Assembly (NCBI RefSeq): GCF_024806495.1
Contig: NZ_JANUFF010000004.1
Coordinates: 347,244 to 411,243 of the forward strand
Length of the DNA stretch: 64,000 nt
From: Chryseobacterium sp. JUb7
GTDB lineage: Bacteria > Bacteroidota > Bacteroidia > Flavobacteriales > Weeksellaceae
Direction: 5' to 3'
The position numbers were made by a program, and so were the translations under genes. Numbering within the stretch: the stretch's first letter is position 1; each line of letters begins with the position of its first letter. The notes under the pieces were generated by a model. It was not told the DNA's origin. It saw nothing but the letters and a program-made list of their open reading frames with translations, and ran no database searches. This document shows, piece by piece, positions 53,341-62,959 of the stretch.

Positions 53341-54141
53341 ATGATAAAGCGCATTTTCCTATTGGCAATTTTCATCCTTCAATTCTGCTTTTTTAAAGCC
53401 AGTATTGTTGTCCTTAATGGCCTTTCCCACACCTATCAGGTAGAAAACGGAAAGGTATATAAAGGGAAAATTGCGATAGAAAATACCGGTAATCAATCTC
53501 AAAGCGTAAAATTATTTCTTCAGGATTACAGCTACAATGCTAATGGTACAAGCAATTATTCTGTTCCTCATACCAATGATAAGACCAATTCTGACTGGAT
53601 CAAGATGAACACCAACTTGGTTACTCTTAAAGCAAAACAAAAAACAGAAATCTATTATGAGATTACTGTTCCTAATACTGTTTCAGAACCGGGAAGCTAT
53701 TGGAGTGTAATCATGGTAGAACCTGTGGAAGAAATAAAACCTAATGATAATAAACAAGGTGTAAATATTACCTCCATTATACGATATGCCATTCAGGTCA
53801 TTACAGATGTTGATTCGGAAAAAGCAAAACCTGATTTAAAGTTTGAAGGGGTAAAAATTGAAAAAGAAGATGGAAGGCAGATTCTGAAAGTTGCCATTGC
53901 CAATAAAGGAAATCTCTATTGCAAACCAACGGCGAACATAGAAATTTACAATAAAAAAGACGGGCAAAAGCTCGGAAATTTTTCCAGTCAGGCTATGGGA
54001 TTATTACCACAAACCTCAAAATCTTTCCATATTGATATCAGCAAAATGCCTCCCGATAAATACAATGCCGTATTGATCGCTACTGATGAAGATGAAAATG
54101 CTTTCGCTCTCAACGTGGAATTAGAAGTAAAGAATGATTAA
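53341..54141 (+). CDS. Periplasmic PapD-like chaperone candidate
   Basis: 266 residues with a signal peptide (cleavage near FFKAS). Two Ig-like domains are apparent. In the first, GKIAIENTGNQSQSVKLFL and WIKMNTNLVTLKAKQKTEIYY, then PGSYWSVIMVEP and NITSIIRYAIQVI, follow the strand order and spacing of pilus chaperone N domains, with RYA at the place of the conserved Arg-Ile pair. The second (LKVAIANKGNLYCKPTANIE) ends without a membrane anchor. The DYSYNANGTSNYS stretch also recalls the DUF916 part of Gram-positive WxL-interacting proteins. It overlaps the next gene by 8 bases. Confidence 0.65.
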   Translation: MIKRIFLLAIFILQFCFFKASIVVLNGLSHTYQVENGKVYKGKIAIENTGNQSQSVKLFLQDYSYNANGTSNYSVPHTNDKTNSDWIKMNTNLVTLKAKQKTEIYYEITVPNTVSEPGSYWSVIMVEPVEEIKPNDNKQGVNITSIIRYAIQVITDVDSEKAKPDLKFEGVKIEKEDGRQILKVAIANKGNLYCKPTANIEIYNKKDGQKLGNFSSQAMGLLPQTSKSFHIDISKMPPDKYNAVLIATDEDENAFALNVELEVKND

Positions 54142-56875
54142 AAATTGTGCTTTATATCTATTCATATTATTCCCAGTATTCATTTTTGCCCAAAAAGAAA
54201 ATTTTGTCAACAAAAAAGATAGTCTGCTGCCGGGAACGTCTACTTCTATTTGGTTTAAAATAGAAAATAAGACGTCCGAAAATAAGCTGTATGATATTAA
54301 AGTAGAAACAACAAGCCCCCATATTTCCCCTATTCTGACCAATGGAGAACTTAAAATTTCTGCCAATGAAAATAATGTTTATATTGTTCCTTTAAAAATT
54401 GCCACAGAAACTCCTCAAGGAAAATACTCCGTTATTTTAAACGGAACAGAAAAAAATACAGGCGAAAAATTCATACAAAAAACAGAATTCTTAGTTTCAG
54501 GAAACCGAAAATTAACATTAACGGCTTTACATTCCCCGGAATTTGTGAAAGCAGGGGAAACAATTATCTCAACATTCCTTTTGAAAAATAGTGGAAATGT
54601 GCCCGAAAACTTAATCCTGGAAAGTAAAAATGCAGTCGTAGATGAAGGAGCCTCCTTGCTTTTGCCACCCGGAGAAAGTAAAATAATCACTGTCAGCAAA
54701 ATTACCAACTCAAATCTTGGAAAAAACGAATATCAAAATTTAAATCTATCCGTTTATTCCAAAAATAACCAGACTGAAAACCAAACCGCTTACAGCAGCG
54801 TAAAAATAATTTCTATAAAACCTGTTGAGGAAGATATTTTTCACAGATTTCCGGTTGCGGCTTCGCTTTCTTTTATTGGGATGAGAAACCGGGGTGAGTA
54901 TAATGATGGCTTTCAGGGAGAAATTTATGGAAAAGGAACTCTGGATAAAGACAACAAAAATCAGCTTGAGTTTCATGCGGTAACAAAAAATCCTGTAGAA
55001 TTCAGTTCTTTTACCCAATATGAAGAATATTTCATCAATTATAAAAGAGAAAACTTTTACGTTCATTTGGGAGATAAAAATTATTCATCCTCTTTTCTCA
55101 CGGAATATGCAAGATATGGTCGTGGTGCAGAAATTCGTTTTGATTTAAAAAAAGTAAGCTTTGGAGGTTTTTATAATCATCCGAGATTTTTCAGGGATAT
55201 TAAAGATGAGTTTAATGTCTATTCAAAATTCAAACTCGCTAAAGAATCTGAAATCACCGCCGGATATTTATATAAAATTCCGAGAACAGAAAATGTAGGA
55301 TTAAGTTTTACAAATGTAAGATTAGATTCCAATGCCCATCTCCCGTATATTACAGGAAAATTTAAATTAAATAAAAACATTGAAGTCTCCGGAGAAACCT
55401 CTTACAGTAAAACCGATAAGACGGATGGAACAGCCTTTATGCTTCAAACCATCGTTAATTTTGAAAGATTGAGTGGAAATGTAATGTATATGCGCGCCAG
55501 TCCGGAATATGCCGGATATTTTAACAACACAAATAATTTTAACGGAAATATTCAATATAAACTTACAAAAAGGATTAATCTTTTGGCAAATTATGTTCAG
55601 GATGCCAGAAATTTTCAGCGCGACACTTTATTTTTAGCAGCTCCTTACCGGAAGTTTTTACAGTATGGACTTCAATATCGATATTCAAACAGAGGATCAT
55701 TTATGCTTTACAACGGATTCCAAAGATATGAAGACCGCCTGATGCCAAAAGAATTTGATTATAAAGAACGTTTTTTCAGAGCAACACTTGATCAGCAGAT
55801 CGGAATTTTTCAACTCAATCTTGAAGGGCAGTTCGGAAAAACCGACAATTATCTGACCGGATTTTCAGGAAATTCAAGTTTTTATACGGCCAATATCGGA
55901 TTTGAAAAATTCAGAACCTCTTTTAATGTATTCGGAAGTTATGCGATTACTTCACGGTATCAGATGCAAAATCAGAAACAGTTTTATTACGGCGTAAGAA
56001 TTTTAAATCGTTTTTCAGATAAAACAAGCTTCAGCCTATTTTATCAGAATAACTATATGCCGGAAGATTATTATACTGACAGAAATCTTTTTGAATTACT
56101 TTTTCATCAGCAGCTTTTCCCGGGTCATGAGTTTGATCTTTCCGGCCGATATGCTTTACAACGCGGTGAGTTGGGAAATAAAGACTTTATTTTCTCACTC
56201 CGGTATACATTAAGAATGAATGTTCCAACTCAAAAAATTGCAGACTATACAACACTTTCAGGAAATATTGATAATCTTGGCGTAAAAAAAGTCGACGGAA
56301 TCCGGCTACAATTAGGAAGTCATTTATCTGTGACCGATAAAAACGGAAATTTTATATTTAAAAATGTAATCCCCGGTGATTATGTCCTGGAAATTGACCG
56401 ATCTACCACAGATATTAATGATATCCCCAACGTAAATGTTCCTGCCTCGTTGGTCTTAACAAATAAAGAAAACATATTCAATTTTGGATTGACAAGTGCT
56501 GCAAATATTCAGGGTGAAATTCAGTTTTCAGAAAGTGGACAGGCAAGTTTTGCCGGATTTTCATTTAATAAAGACAAAAAGAAAAAAGAAAATATCATTA
56601 TTGAAGTTTCAAATGGCGATCAGGTCTACCGAAAAATGGGCGTTATCGGAGAAAATTTTGATTTCACGTATCTGCGTCCCGGAGACTGGAAAGCAAAAGT
56701 ATACCGAAACGGTCTGGATAAAAGATACAAAATACCAATCGATCAGTTTGAATTTACCTTAAAACCATCAGAAACAAAAAAATTAAACATTAATGTGATA
56801 AAACAGCAATCAGAAGTAAAATATCAGCAGGAAAGCATCAAAGTAAGTTATAACGAAAAGAAGAAAATAAAATAA
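54134..56875 (+). CDS. Usher-like outer membrane protein with N-terminal Ig and C-terminal CarboxypepD-like domains
   Basis: 913 residues, signal peptide MIKNCALYLFILFPVFIFAQ. About 20-230 hold two NEW3/COG1470-type Ig domains (SIWFKIENKTSENKLYDIKV; AGETIISTFLLKNSGNVPEN). About 240-700 is a transmembrane barrel with many aromatic alternating strands (GYLYKIPRTENVGLSFTNVR, FLQYGLQYRYSNRGSFMLYN). About 705-900 carry folds of the kind DGIRLQLGSHLSVTDKNGNF, as in usher C-terminal domains and CarboxypepD_reg modules. No TonB plug is seen. Together with a chaperone-like gene in front and a subunit gene behind (1-base overlap), an outer membrane assembly or secretion pore is the best guess. Confidence 0.65.
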   Translation: MIKNCALYLFILFPVFIFAQKENFVNKKDSLLPGTSTSIWFKIENKTSENKLYDIKVETTSPHISPILTNGELKISANENNVYIVPLKIATETPQGKYSVILNGTEKNTGEKFIQKTEFLVSGNRKLTLTALHSPEFVKAGETIISTFLLKNSGNVPENLILESKNAVVDEGASLLLPPGESKIITVSKITNSNLGKNEYQNLNLSVYSKNNQTENQTAYSSVKIISIKPVEEDIFHRFPVAASLSFIGMRNRGEYNDGFQGEIYGKGTLDKDNKNQLEFHAVTKNPVEFSSFTQYEEYFINYKRENFYVHLGDKNYSSSFLTEYARYGRGAEIRFDLKKVSFGGFYNHPRFFRDIKDEFNVYSKFKLAKESEITAGYLYKIPRTENVGLSFTNVRLDSNAHLPYITGKFKLNKNIEVSGETSYSKTDKTDGTAFMLQTIVNFERLSGNVMYMRASPEYAGYFNNTNNFNGNIQYKLTKRINLLANYVQDARNFQRDTLFLAAPYRKFLQYGLQYRYSNRGSFMLYNGFQRYEDRLMPKEFDYKERFFRATLDQQIGIFQLNLEGQFGKTDNYLTGFSGNSSFYTANIGFEKFRTSFNVFGSYAITSRYQMQNQKQFYYGVRILNRFSDKTSFSLFYQNNYMPEDYYTDRNLFELLFHQQLFPGHEFDLSGRYALQRGELGNKDFIFSLRYTLRMNVPTQKIADYTTLSGNIDNLGVKKVDGIRLQLGSHLSVTDKNGNFIFKNVIPGDYVLEIDRSTTDINDIPNVNVPASLVLTNKENIFNFGLTSAANIQGEIQFSESGQASFAGFSFNKDKKKKENIIIEVSNGDQVYRKMGVIGENFDFTYLRPGDWKAKVYRNGLDKRYKIPIDQFEFTLKPSETKKLNINVIKQQSEVKYQQESIKVSYNEKKKIK

Positions 56876-57405
56876 TGTATTTGAAAATTATATTTTTAAC
56901 CAGTCTTGCTGTATCCTGTAAAATATTTTCACAAACTACAGGAAACAGATCTGTTGCTGTAACTTTACCCATTGTCACCTTAATGGATATAGAGCCTGCC
57001 GGAGCAATCAGCTTAAATTACACCGCTCCTACTGAAGCTGGGAATGCGGTAACTGTCCCTGCTGTGAATACAACAAAATGGGTCAATTATACTTCTGCCA
57101 TTGCTTCCGGAGGATTAACGAGAAGAATTACCGCTTCAGTCAATCAGGTGATTCCGGGAGTCGATATTAAAATTCTGGCTGCTGCAGCTTCGGGTTCCGG
57201 CGGCGGAACTTTGGGAACTCCTTCAGCACAAATTACCCTCACTACAACTGCTCAAACGATCATCAGCGGAATTGGCGGTGCTTTTACAGGAAACGGTACC
57301 AATAACGGGCACCGTCTTACCATAAGCCTGACAACAAATACATATGCTAATTTATCAGCACGTACAAATACACCTGTTGTCATTACCTATACCATCACAG
57401 AATAA
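56875..57405 (+). CDS. Second subunit-like exported protein (paralogue of 52661-53239)
   Basis: 176 residues, signal peptide ending near CKIFSQ. The mature domain follows the first subunit closely: VTLMDIEPAGAISLNYTAPT, EAGNAVTVPAVNTTKWVNYT, GSGGGTLGTPSAQITL, QTIISGIGGAFTGNGTNNGH, ending VVITYTITE. It starts in the last base of the barrel gene's stop. A minor or alternative subunit is inferred, made at lower level than the first because it lies behind the hairpin. Confidence 0.72.
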   Translation: MYLKIIFLTSLAVSCKIFSQTTGNRSVAVTLPIVTLMDIEPAGAISLNYTAPTEAGNAVTVPAVNTTKWVNYTSAIASGGLTRRITASVNQVIPGVDIKILAAAASGSGGGTLGTPSAQITLTTTAQTIISGIGGAFTGNGTNNGHRLTISLTTNTYANLSARTNTPVVITYTITE

Positions 57406-57416
57406 AATTAAAGATA

Positions 57417-57941
57417 ATGAAGTTTCATACTAATTTTTTTTACAGCATTTTTACAAAAAGTATATTCATTATTCTTTTAATCTTAAGTTTGGCTTTAAAA
57501 TCACAAAGAACCATTACAGTTGGCGGAACCAACTGGACGGTGACTATTCCTTCTATAACTGAGGCCGGATCCAATTATGCAGGAACGTACGAAAGCGCAA
57601 CCAACCAGATTTTGATTGGCGCAAGTGTTCCGCTTTTATTAGGAAACGGAAAAGTAAGTGTACATTATCAGGCCAATCCCACATGGAACAGTAATCTCGT
57701 TTTATCAGCAAGAAGAACAGGAAACGGAACGACAGCCTGTGTCGGTTGTTCCATCACAGGCGGAACAACTTATATTACCGTTCCCCTGGCGACAGATGTT
57801 GAATTATTCAGAATTACTGCGGTTTTGGCATTAGCATCATATTCAAATATTCCGGTACAGCTACAACTATCGGGAGTTTCTGTGGCTATTCCTGCCGCCA
57901 CTTATAATAGTTTGGTCGTTTTTACAATAGCGGCACCTTAA
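57417..57941 (+). CDS. Third exported protein of the operon (putative tip subunit with Cys pair)
   Basis: 174 residues with a long hydrophobic signal region (SIFIILLILSLALKSQ). The mature part starts RTITVGGTNWTVTIPSITEA and ends ATYNSLVVFTIAAP, again a beta domain with N- and C-terminal edge strands. Unlike the other two it has a close cysteine pair (TACVGCSITGG) able to form a small disulfide loop, a feature often seen in adhesive tips. It is the last gene of the operon, 11 bases after the second subunit. Confidence 0.6.
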   Translation: MKFHTNFFYSIFTKSIFIILLILSLALKSQRTITVGGTNWTVTIPSITEAGSNYAGTYESATNQILIGASVPLLLGNGKVSVHYQANPTWNSNLVLSARRTGNGTTACVGCSITGGTTYITVPLATDVELFRITAVLALASYSNIPVQLQLSGVSVAIPAATYNSLVVFTIAAP

Positions 57942-57957
57942 TTTATTTAAATTTTTA

Positions 57958-57974
57958 CGGGAAGCTTTTTCCCG
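57958..57974 (+). terminator. Weak hairpin after the usher-like operon
   Basis: CGGGAA-gcttt-TTCCCG pairs over 6 bp, 16 bases past the stop, without a long T run. A weak terminator at best. Confidence 0.35.
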
Positions 57975-58072
57975 CTTTCCATTACAATCTTTTTTTACAA
58001 AAAAGGATTTTCATTACAATCGGGGCTAGGGCTACAGTCATATCATTCAATAGTACATAATAGTTTAAAACA

Positions 58073-58104
58073 AAAGTCCCTTTCAAAAAAATTGAAAAGG
58101 ACTT
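58073..58104 (-). terminator. Terminator of the third susCD operon
   Basis: AAGTCCCTTTCAA-aaaaaa-TTGAAAAGGACTT pairs over 13 bp with one mismatch, and the minus strand continues T-rich. It lies 29 bases past the susD stop. Confidence 0.75.
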
Positions 58105-58132
58105 ATGAAAAAAGATATTATAGTTGGCTATT

Positions 58133-60028
58133 TTAATGCTTTGCCCACCAAAGTGGAGTAAGAACTTCGTCTGCACCACCTAAAAGCTGAACGGCTTTGT
58201 CATATCCCGGCTGATCTGTATTTCTGAATGTACTTGGATATCGTAATCTTTGTGGGAAATTTTTAATTGAATTCGTCATATAATTTCCTGAATTCAGATT
58301 CGGCAGATTTACCAAAGGGGTTTCAATAGCAGGATTTTCGAAGAATGGCAGACCTAATCTTCTATGATCACTCCATGATTCCAACGGAAGCCACGGCATA
58401 TTTGCAATATATTTTTGAGTAATAATTTTTGTCAGTTTATCATTTTTAAAAGCTCCGTTTTTATAAATCGTATTTACCGGATAATTAATCGCTACAGAAA
58501 CAAGATTATTCGTTACCGGATCTTTATACTGCATTGTATGAGTTGCTCCGGGTTCTGTAATATGACTGTAGGAAACAGAAGTTCCGTCTCTGTTATAATC
58601 CGTCGACGTGATATACTGACCATAAAACTGCGCTACATTATTATACGTAAAACTATCCTGAATTCCTTTGTTATAAGCAGCTTCATCGTTCATTGGAACT
58701 GACCAGCCTTTTAATGCAGCTTCAGCAATCAAAAAATAAGATTCCCAGCTTGCAAAAAATATTCTTGAATTGGTACTTTCTCTATATTGTTTTCCAAGTG
58801 CCGGCATACAGCCAACTACATTCCGTAAACCATTTCTCTGTCCTTTTGCTCCCCAGTTACCTATCGTATAGGCATTCCATGTATTTACGGTATTAACCGT
58901 TATTTTAGAATTATCAGCAAATGTCAAATCTCCGTGATTGGTTGTTGCCTGATTCGTATACGTCGGATAAAGAGAATAAACCGGGCTTGTAAGATCTCCG
59001 GGAATGTAAAAAGTTTTATACGCTCTAGGATCGATTTTATTTGGAAGCCCATCCAGCCAATATCCTGCACTAGGATCATTGGTCAATGTTGTAAATTGCT
59101 GATCGTATTTTATACCCAGATAATCTGCATTTTTTATAGCAGAAGCCTGTGATGATGGTAATTGATCCGCAGAATTTACACCACCTAAACCAATATACAT
59201 ATTATTGAGGGTAGCCGATAAAATCTGAGAATTCCATTCTCTTGACATTACTCCGGTTAAAGCATCCCAGCCCGGCTTTTCAGCCACTTTGAAATTATCT
59301 GTACTCGCTGCGATAAACATATTTGAATTGGCTGCTGCTTCGAATTCTGTTTTTGCTTTTGAAGGATCTACTTCAGCAATTCTCATGGCAATTCTCATTC
59401 TCATAGAATTGGCATATTTTACCCATTTGCTCCAGCTAAATCCATATACCATATCATAAGCATTCGAATTTGAAGGAGGGCCCTGATTGACATCCATTTT
59501 TGCAACAGCATCTTTTAATTCATCCAAAATAAAATAGTATACATCTTTTTCAGAATTAAAAGTAGGATTGGTTCCCTGAAATGCCTGAATCGGCTGAGGT
59601 CCGAAATTATCAGAAAATTCACTCATTAAATACGCTCTCCAAATTCTGGAAACCTGAATCACATTATCATAATAAGGTTTCCCTTGTCCGAGCGCTTTCT
59701 TCTCATTGGCAAGCTGAATGGCTCCGTTGGCATTATTTAACCATTCGGAAATATATTTCCAATATTCAGACGTCCAGGAATCATCATAAGTTCCTCCTGC
59801 AATTCCTGTAGAAAGTTGTTGCCTTCCCGCCGTTTTCCAATATAAAACAAAAACACGTTCTGCAATATTGGGATCTTGTTGTGCCCCGAGAATAGAATTA
59901 TTTAAAAGATATTCAGGTTCTGCTTTATTGGTATCAACAGCAAATGGATTTTCATTAATGTTTTCAAAATCATTACATGAAACCGAAAGTACCGTCAACG
60001 CAAATATGGATAAGATATATTTTTTCAT
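58133..60028 (-). CDS. SusD/RagB-like (SusD-like_2) lipoprotein
   Basis: 631 residues, larger than the 491-residue SusD-like_2 protein in the window. Lipobox SVSC near 19, then NDFENINENPFAVDTNKAEP, the subfamily's N-terminal signature. The helical core (VIQVSRIWRAYLMSEFSDNF, SWSKWVKYANSMRMRIAMRI) and the C-terminal ASWESYFLIAEAALKGWSVP and SWSDHRRLGLPFFENPA are conserved. An insertion of about 100 residues in the second half explains the length. It is encoded 21 bases after its SusC partner. Confidence 0.93.
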   Translation of the reverse strand: MKKYILSIFALTVLSVSCNDFENINENPFAVDTNKAEPEYLLNNSILGAQQDPNIAERVFVLYWKTAGRQQLSTGIAGGTYDDSWTSEYWKYISEWLNNANGAIQLANEKKALGQGKPYYDNVIQVSRIWRAYLMSEFSDNFGPQPIQAFQGTNPTFNSEKDVYYFILDELKDAVAKMDVNQGPPSNSNAYDMVYGFSWSKWVKYANSMRMRIAMRIAEVDPSKAKTEFEAAANSNMFIAASTDNFKVAEKPGWDALTGVMSREWNSQILSATLNNMYIGLGGVNSADQLPSSQASAIKNADYLGIKYDQQFTTLTNDPSAGYWLDGLPNKIDPRAYKTFYIPGDLTSPVYSLYPTYTNQATTNHGDLTFADNSKITVNTVNTWNAYTIGNWGAKGQRNGLRNVVGCMPALGKQYRESTNSRIFFASWESYFLIAEAALKGWSVPMNDEAAYNKGIQDSFTYNNVAQFYGQYITSTDYNRDGTSVSYSHITEPGATHTMQYKDPVTNNLVSVAINYPVNTIYKNGAFKNDKLTKIITQKYIANMPWLPLESWSDHRRLGLPFFENPAIETPLVNLPNLNSGNYMTNSIKNFPQRLRYPSTFRNTDQPGYDKAVQLLGGADEVLTPLWWAKH

Positions 60029-60049
60029 TGTTTCAATTTTTGTTTGGTG

Positions 60050-62959
60050 TTAAAATCCTAGAGTAATGGTAAATAAATATGATCTTGAGGTTGGAAACGC
60101 CATGTTTTCAAAACCTACAATATTAGAATTGATGGCGAAAACCGATTCCGGGTCTATTCCTTTTGTTTTGCTGTAAATCATCCAGACATTATTTGCTGTG
60201 AAAGCAACTTTAGCACTTTGTAATGCTAATTTTTGGAAAATATTTTTCGGAAAATTATAGGTTAACTGAACATTTCTTAAACGAATATTGGTTGCATCAT
60301 AAACATTTTGCTCATTAATTCCCAAGTTTCCACCAGATGTAGTCACTGCTGTCCAATAATCCTGTTGCGTAATTTCAGTTGTATTGGCTGTATAACTATT
60401 TCCGTTTTGAACAACAGCATCAAGAACAAAGTTATCACGTCTTCCTCCCGGAGCAGTATCCGCCGCAAGACCTGCATTTTGTAATGCACTTTGAGTTGAT
60501 GAGAAAAATTTCCCTCCAATACGTCCATCAATTAAAAAGGAAAGTCCGAAATTTTTGAAGGTAAAGCTATTGGTAAATCCGAATAATGCTCTTGGATTTT
60601 GATCTCCCAAATACTGACTATCTGATGTTGAAAGAGGCAACCCATTTGTTCCAACAATCAATTTTCCAAAATAAGGACTGTTTTGATCTTCAACTCTTAA
60701 AAATTTTGTTCCATAAATTGCCCCGTAAGGTCTTCCAACTTCAGCAAAAACTCCTACGGTGTCATAGCCTCCTAACAGATATTTTGTAATATTTCCGTCA
60801 ATTTTGTCTATGTTACTTTTTAGTGTTGAAAAATTGGCATTAACATTCCAAATAAAATTTTCTTTCTTAAAAACATCCGAATTCAATACAAATTCAAATC
60901 CTTTGTTGTGAAGTCCTCCTGAATTTATCATCATTCTTTCATATCCTGACAGCGGATTAATAGGAATTGGGATCAGCTGATCTGTAGCATTATTATTAAA
61001 ATAACTTATATCTAATGAAACTCTATCAAAAAACTTCAAATCTGCACCAACTTCAAAAGATTTTAATTTTTCCGCATGTAAATTGGAATTAAAAAGTGTT
61101 TTATTTCTTGTTAATGTTATATGCCCTGTAGGATCAGTAGAAGCAAAGTACTCATTATATAATTGTTGAGGAGCTAAAGAATTTCCTGTAGCTGCATAAG
61201 CAGCACGAATTTTAGCAAAAGTCAAAACTTTAGAACTTGTACCATTTAGCTTTTTCAGCATATCTGTCAAAACCAAAGATGTACTTAAAGAAGAATAAAA
61301 ATAAGAAGCATTTGAACTATTTAAAGTAGAAGACCAGTCATTTCTAGCAGTAGCATTTAGAAACCAATATCCATCATAATTAATTTCTCCAGCTGCAAAT
61401 ATTGAATTAATTTTTTTCCATTGATCAACTTCCGTCGTGGTGAGCGAAGCAAGATCACTCGTATTTGTTGTACTGAAAACATTAGCTAGAATCAAATTCT
61501 GTGTCGTAAAGTAAAGTGCCTTAGTTCGGGTCTCCATCATTTGCCCATATACAGAAAGTGAGCCTCCCCATTTTCCAATGATGTTGTCTTTTTTGGCGTT
61601 TAAACTTGCGATGTAATTATTTTCATAAAACTTTTCCTGCCCCGTTGAATAAGAATTATTACGAGAAGAACCTGTCCATACTCTTGCGTCAGAATTTAGA
61701 GAATAAAAATCTGTTCCAAGTCTTACATCTGCACTCAACCAGTTATTAAACTGATATTTTAAATATCCATTCAGTAAAAAGCGATCTTTCTTATCTTCAT
61801 TAAGCCCATTATATGCAGACCAGTAAGGATTAATCCCATTCGAGGTGATCCATCGTGAAGTCACATTATTATGCATTTGACCTTCACGATAATCTCTTAT
61901 ATCAATGTTCTGTGGCATTAAAAGAATTTGTGGGTAATAGTTTCCATTTCCTTGCCCCGCTGAAGGTCTGTTCTTACCTTTTACACTCATATATTGAGCC
62001 TTTACTTCCGTTGTCCATCTTTTATTAGCTCCAAAATTGGCATTCATTTTTGCCATAAAATTGAACCTTTCATACTTAGAATTAGGAATTTGACTGTTGC
62101 TGTTCAAGTAATTCGCAGAAGTATATAAGCTTGTTCCTTCTCCCAAGTTTTCCTGAAAACTCAAAGTATGCTGAGTATTGGTACCTATTTTAAAAAAGTT
62201 TTTTAAATTATCATAAACTGTCAAATCCGATCCTTCAAAAGCAGGTCCCCAAGATGAAGTATTATCAACTCCCGTCGGATTGGATAATCCATTACTCCCT
62301 TGTCCAAAACTCTTCTGAAGATCGGGCTTCATAAAAATGCTTTCAAAGCCCAAACTTGTAGAATAATTAATTCCAATGCCTCCTTTTCTTTTACCTGTTT
62401 TAGTAGTTATTAAAATAACACCATTTCCTCCTCTCGAGCCATACAATGCAGAAGCAGCTCCTCCTTTCAAAACAGAAACACTTTCTATATCATCAGGATT
62501 TAGATCACTCAGCCCATTTCCCATATCAAGATCCGGATTCCAAAAATCATTATTCGGATCTTTTCCGTTTTGCCTTGGTTTAGAACCTAAGCCATTACTT
62601 AAAGGCACTCCATCCACAACAATCAACGGCTGATTATCTCCTGTAAACGAATTAAACCCTCTTAAATTGATTTTTGAAGAAGAACCAGGACCAAACCCAC
62701 CTTTTATAACCTGAAGCCCTGCAACCTTACCAACTAAAGCATTAGTAATGTTGTTTTCTTTCGCATCAACAAGAGTCTGGCCTTTTACATCCTGAAAAGA
62801 ATATCCAAGAGACTTTTTTTCTTTTTTAACGCCATAAGCTGTGACAACAACTTCATCAATTTTAGTTGTTTTTAGAGAATCATTTTTCTGAGCATGTAAC
62901 ACACTGAAACATACAACCATGGATGAAAGCAATCCAATCTTAAATAAAGTTCTTTTCAT
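60050..62959 (-). CDS. SusC/RagA family TonB-dependent transporter (no N-terminal CarboxypepD-like domain)
   Basis: 969 residues. Signal peptide ending near HAQK, then at once KIDEVVVTAYGVKKEKKSLG (TonB box region), DAKENNITNALVGKVAGLQV, LIVVDGVPLSNGLG and KGGAASALYGSRGGNGVILI of the plug; no CarboxypepD_reg-like domain. The barrel ends in SYLFTITLGF. It forms a pair with the large SusD-like_2 protein. No enzyme gene lies within the unit, so the ligand is unknown. Upstream is about 1 kb of non-coding sequence. Confidence 0.94.
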   Translation of the reverse strand: MKRTLFKIGLLSSMVVCFSVLHAQKNDSLKTTKIDEVVVTAYGVKKEKKSLGYSFQDVKGQTLVDAKENNITNALVGKVAGLQVIKGGFGPGSSSKINLRGFNSFTGDNQPLIVVDGVPLSNGLGSKPRQNGKDPNNDFWNPDLDMGNGLSDLNPDDIESVSVLKGGAASALYGSRGGNGVILITTKTGKRKGGIGINYSTSLGFESIFMKPDLQKSFGQGSNGLSNPTGVDNTSSWGPAFEGSDLTVYDNLKNFFKIGTNTQHTLSFQENLGEGTSLYTSANYLNSNSQIPNSKYERFNFMAKMNANFGANKRWTTEVKAQYMSVKGKNRPSAGQGNGNYYPQILLMPQNIDIRDYREGQMHNNVTSRWITSNGINPYWSAYNGLNEDKKDRFLLNGYLKYQFNNWLSADVRLGTDFYSLNSDARVWTGSSRNNSYSTGQEKFYENNYIASLNAKKDNIIGKWGGSLSVYGQMMETRTKALYFTTQNLILANVFSTTNTSDLASLTTTEVDQWKKINSIFAAGEINYDGYWFLNATARNDWSSTLNSSNASYFYSSLSTSLVLTDMLKKLNGTSSKVLTFAKIRAAYAATGNSLAPQQLYNEYFASTDPTGHITLTRNKTLFNSNLHAEKLKSFEVGADLKFFDRVSLDISYFNNNATDQLIPIPINPLSGYERMMINSGGLHNKGFEFVLNSDVFKKENFIWNVNANFSTLKSNIDKIDGNITKYLLGGYDTVGVFAEVGRPYGAIYGTKFLRVEDQNSPYFGKLIVGTNGLPLSTSDSQYLGDQNPRALFGFTNSFTFKNFGLSFLIDGRIGGKFFSSTQSALQNAGLAADTAPGGRRDNFVLDAVVQNGNSYTANTTEITQQDYWTAVTTSGGNLGINEQNVYDATNIRLRNVQLTYNFPKNIFQKLALQSAKVAFTANNVWMIYSKTKGIDPESVFAINSNIVGFENMAFPTSRSYLFTITLGF

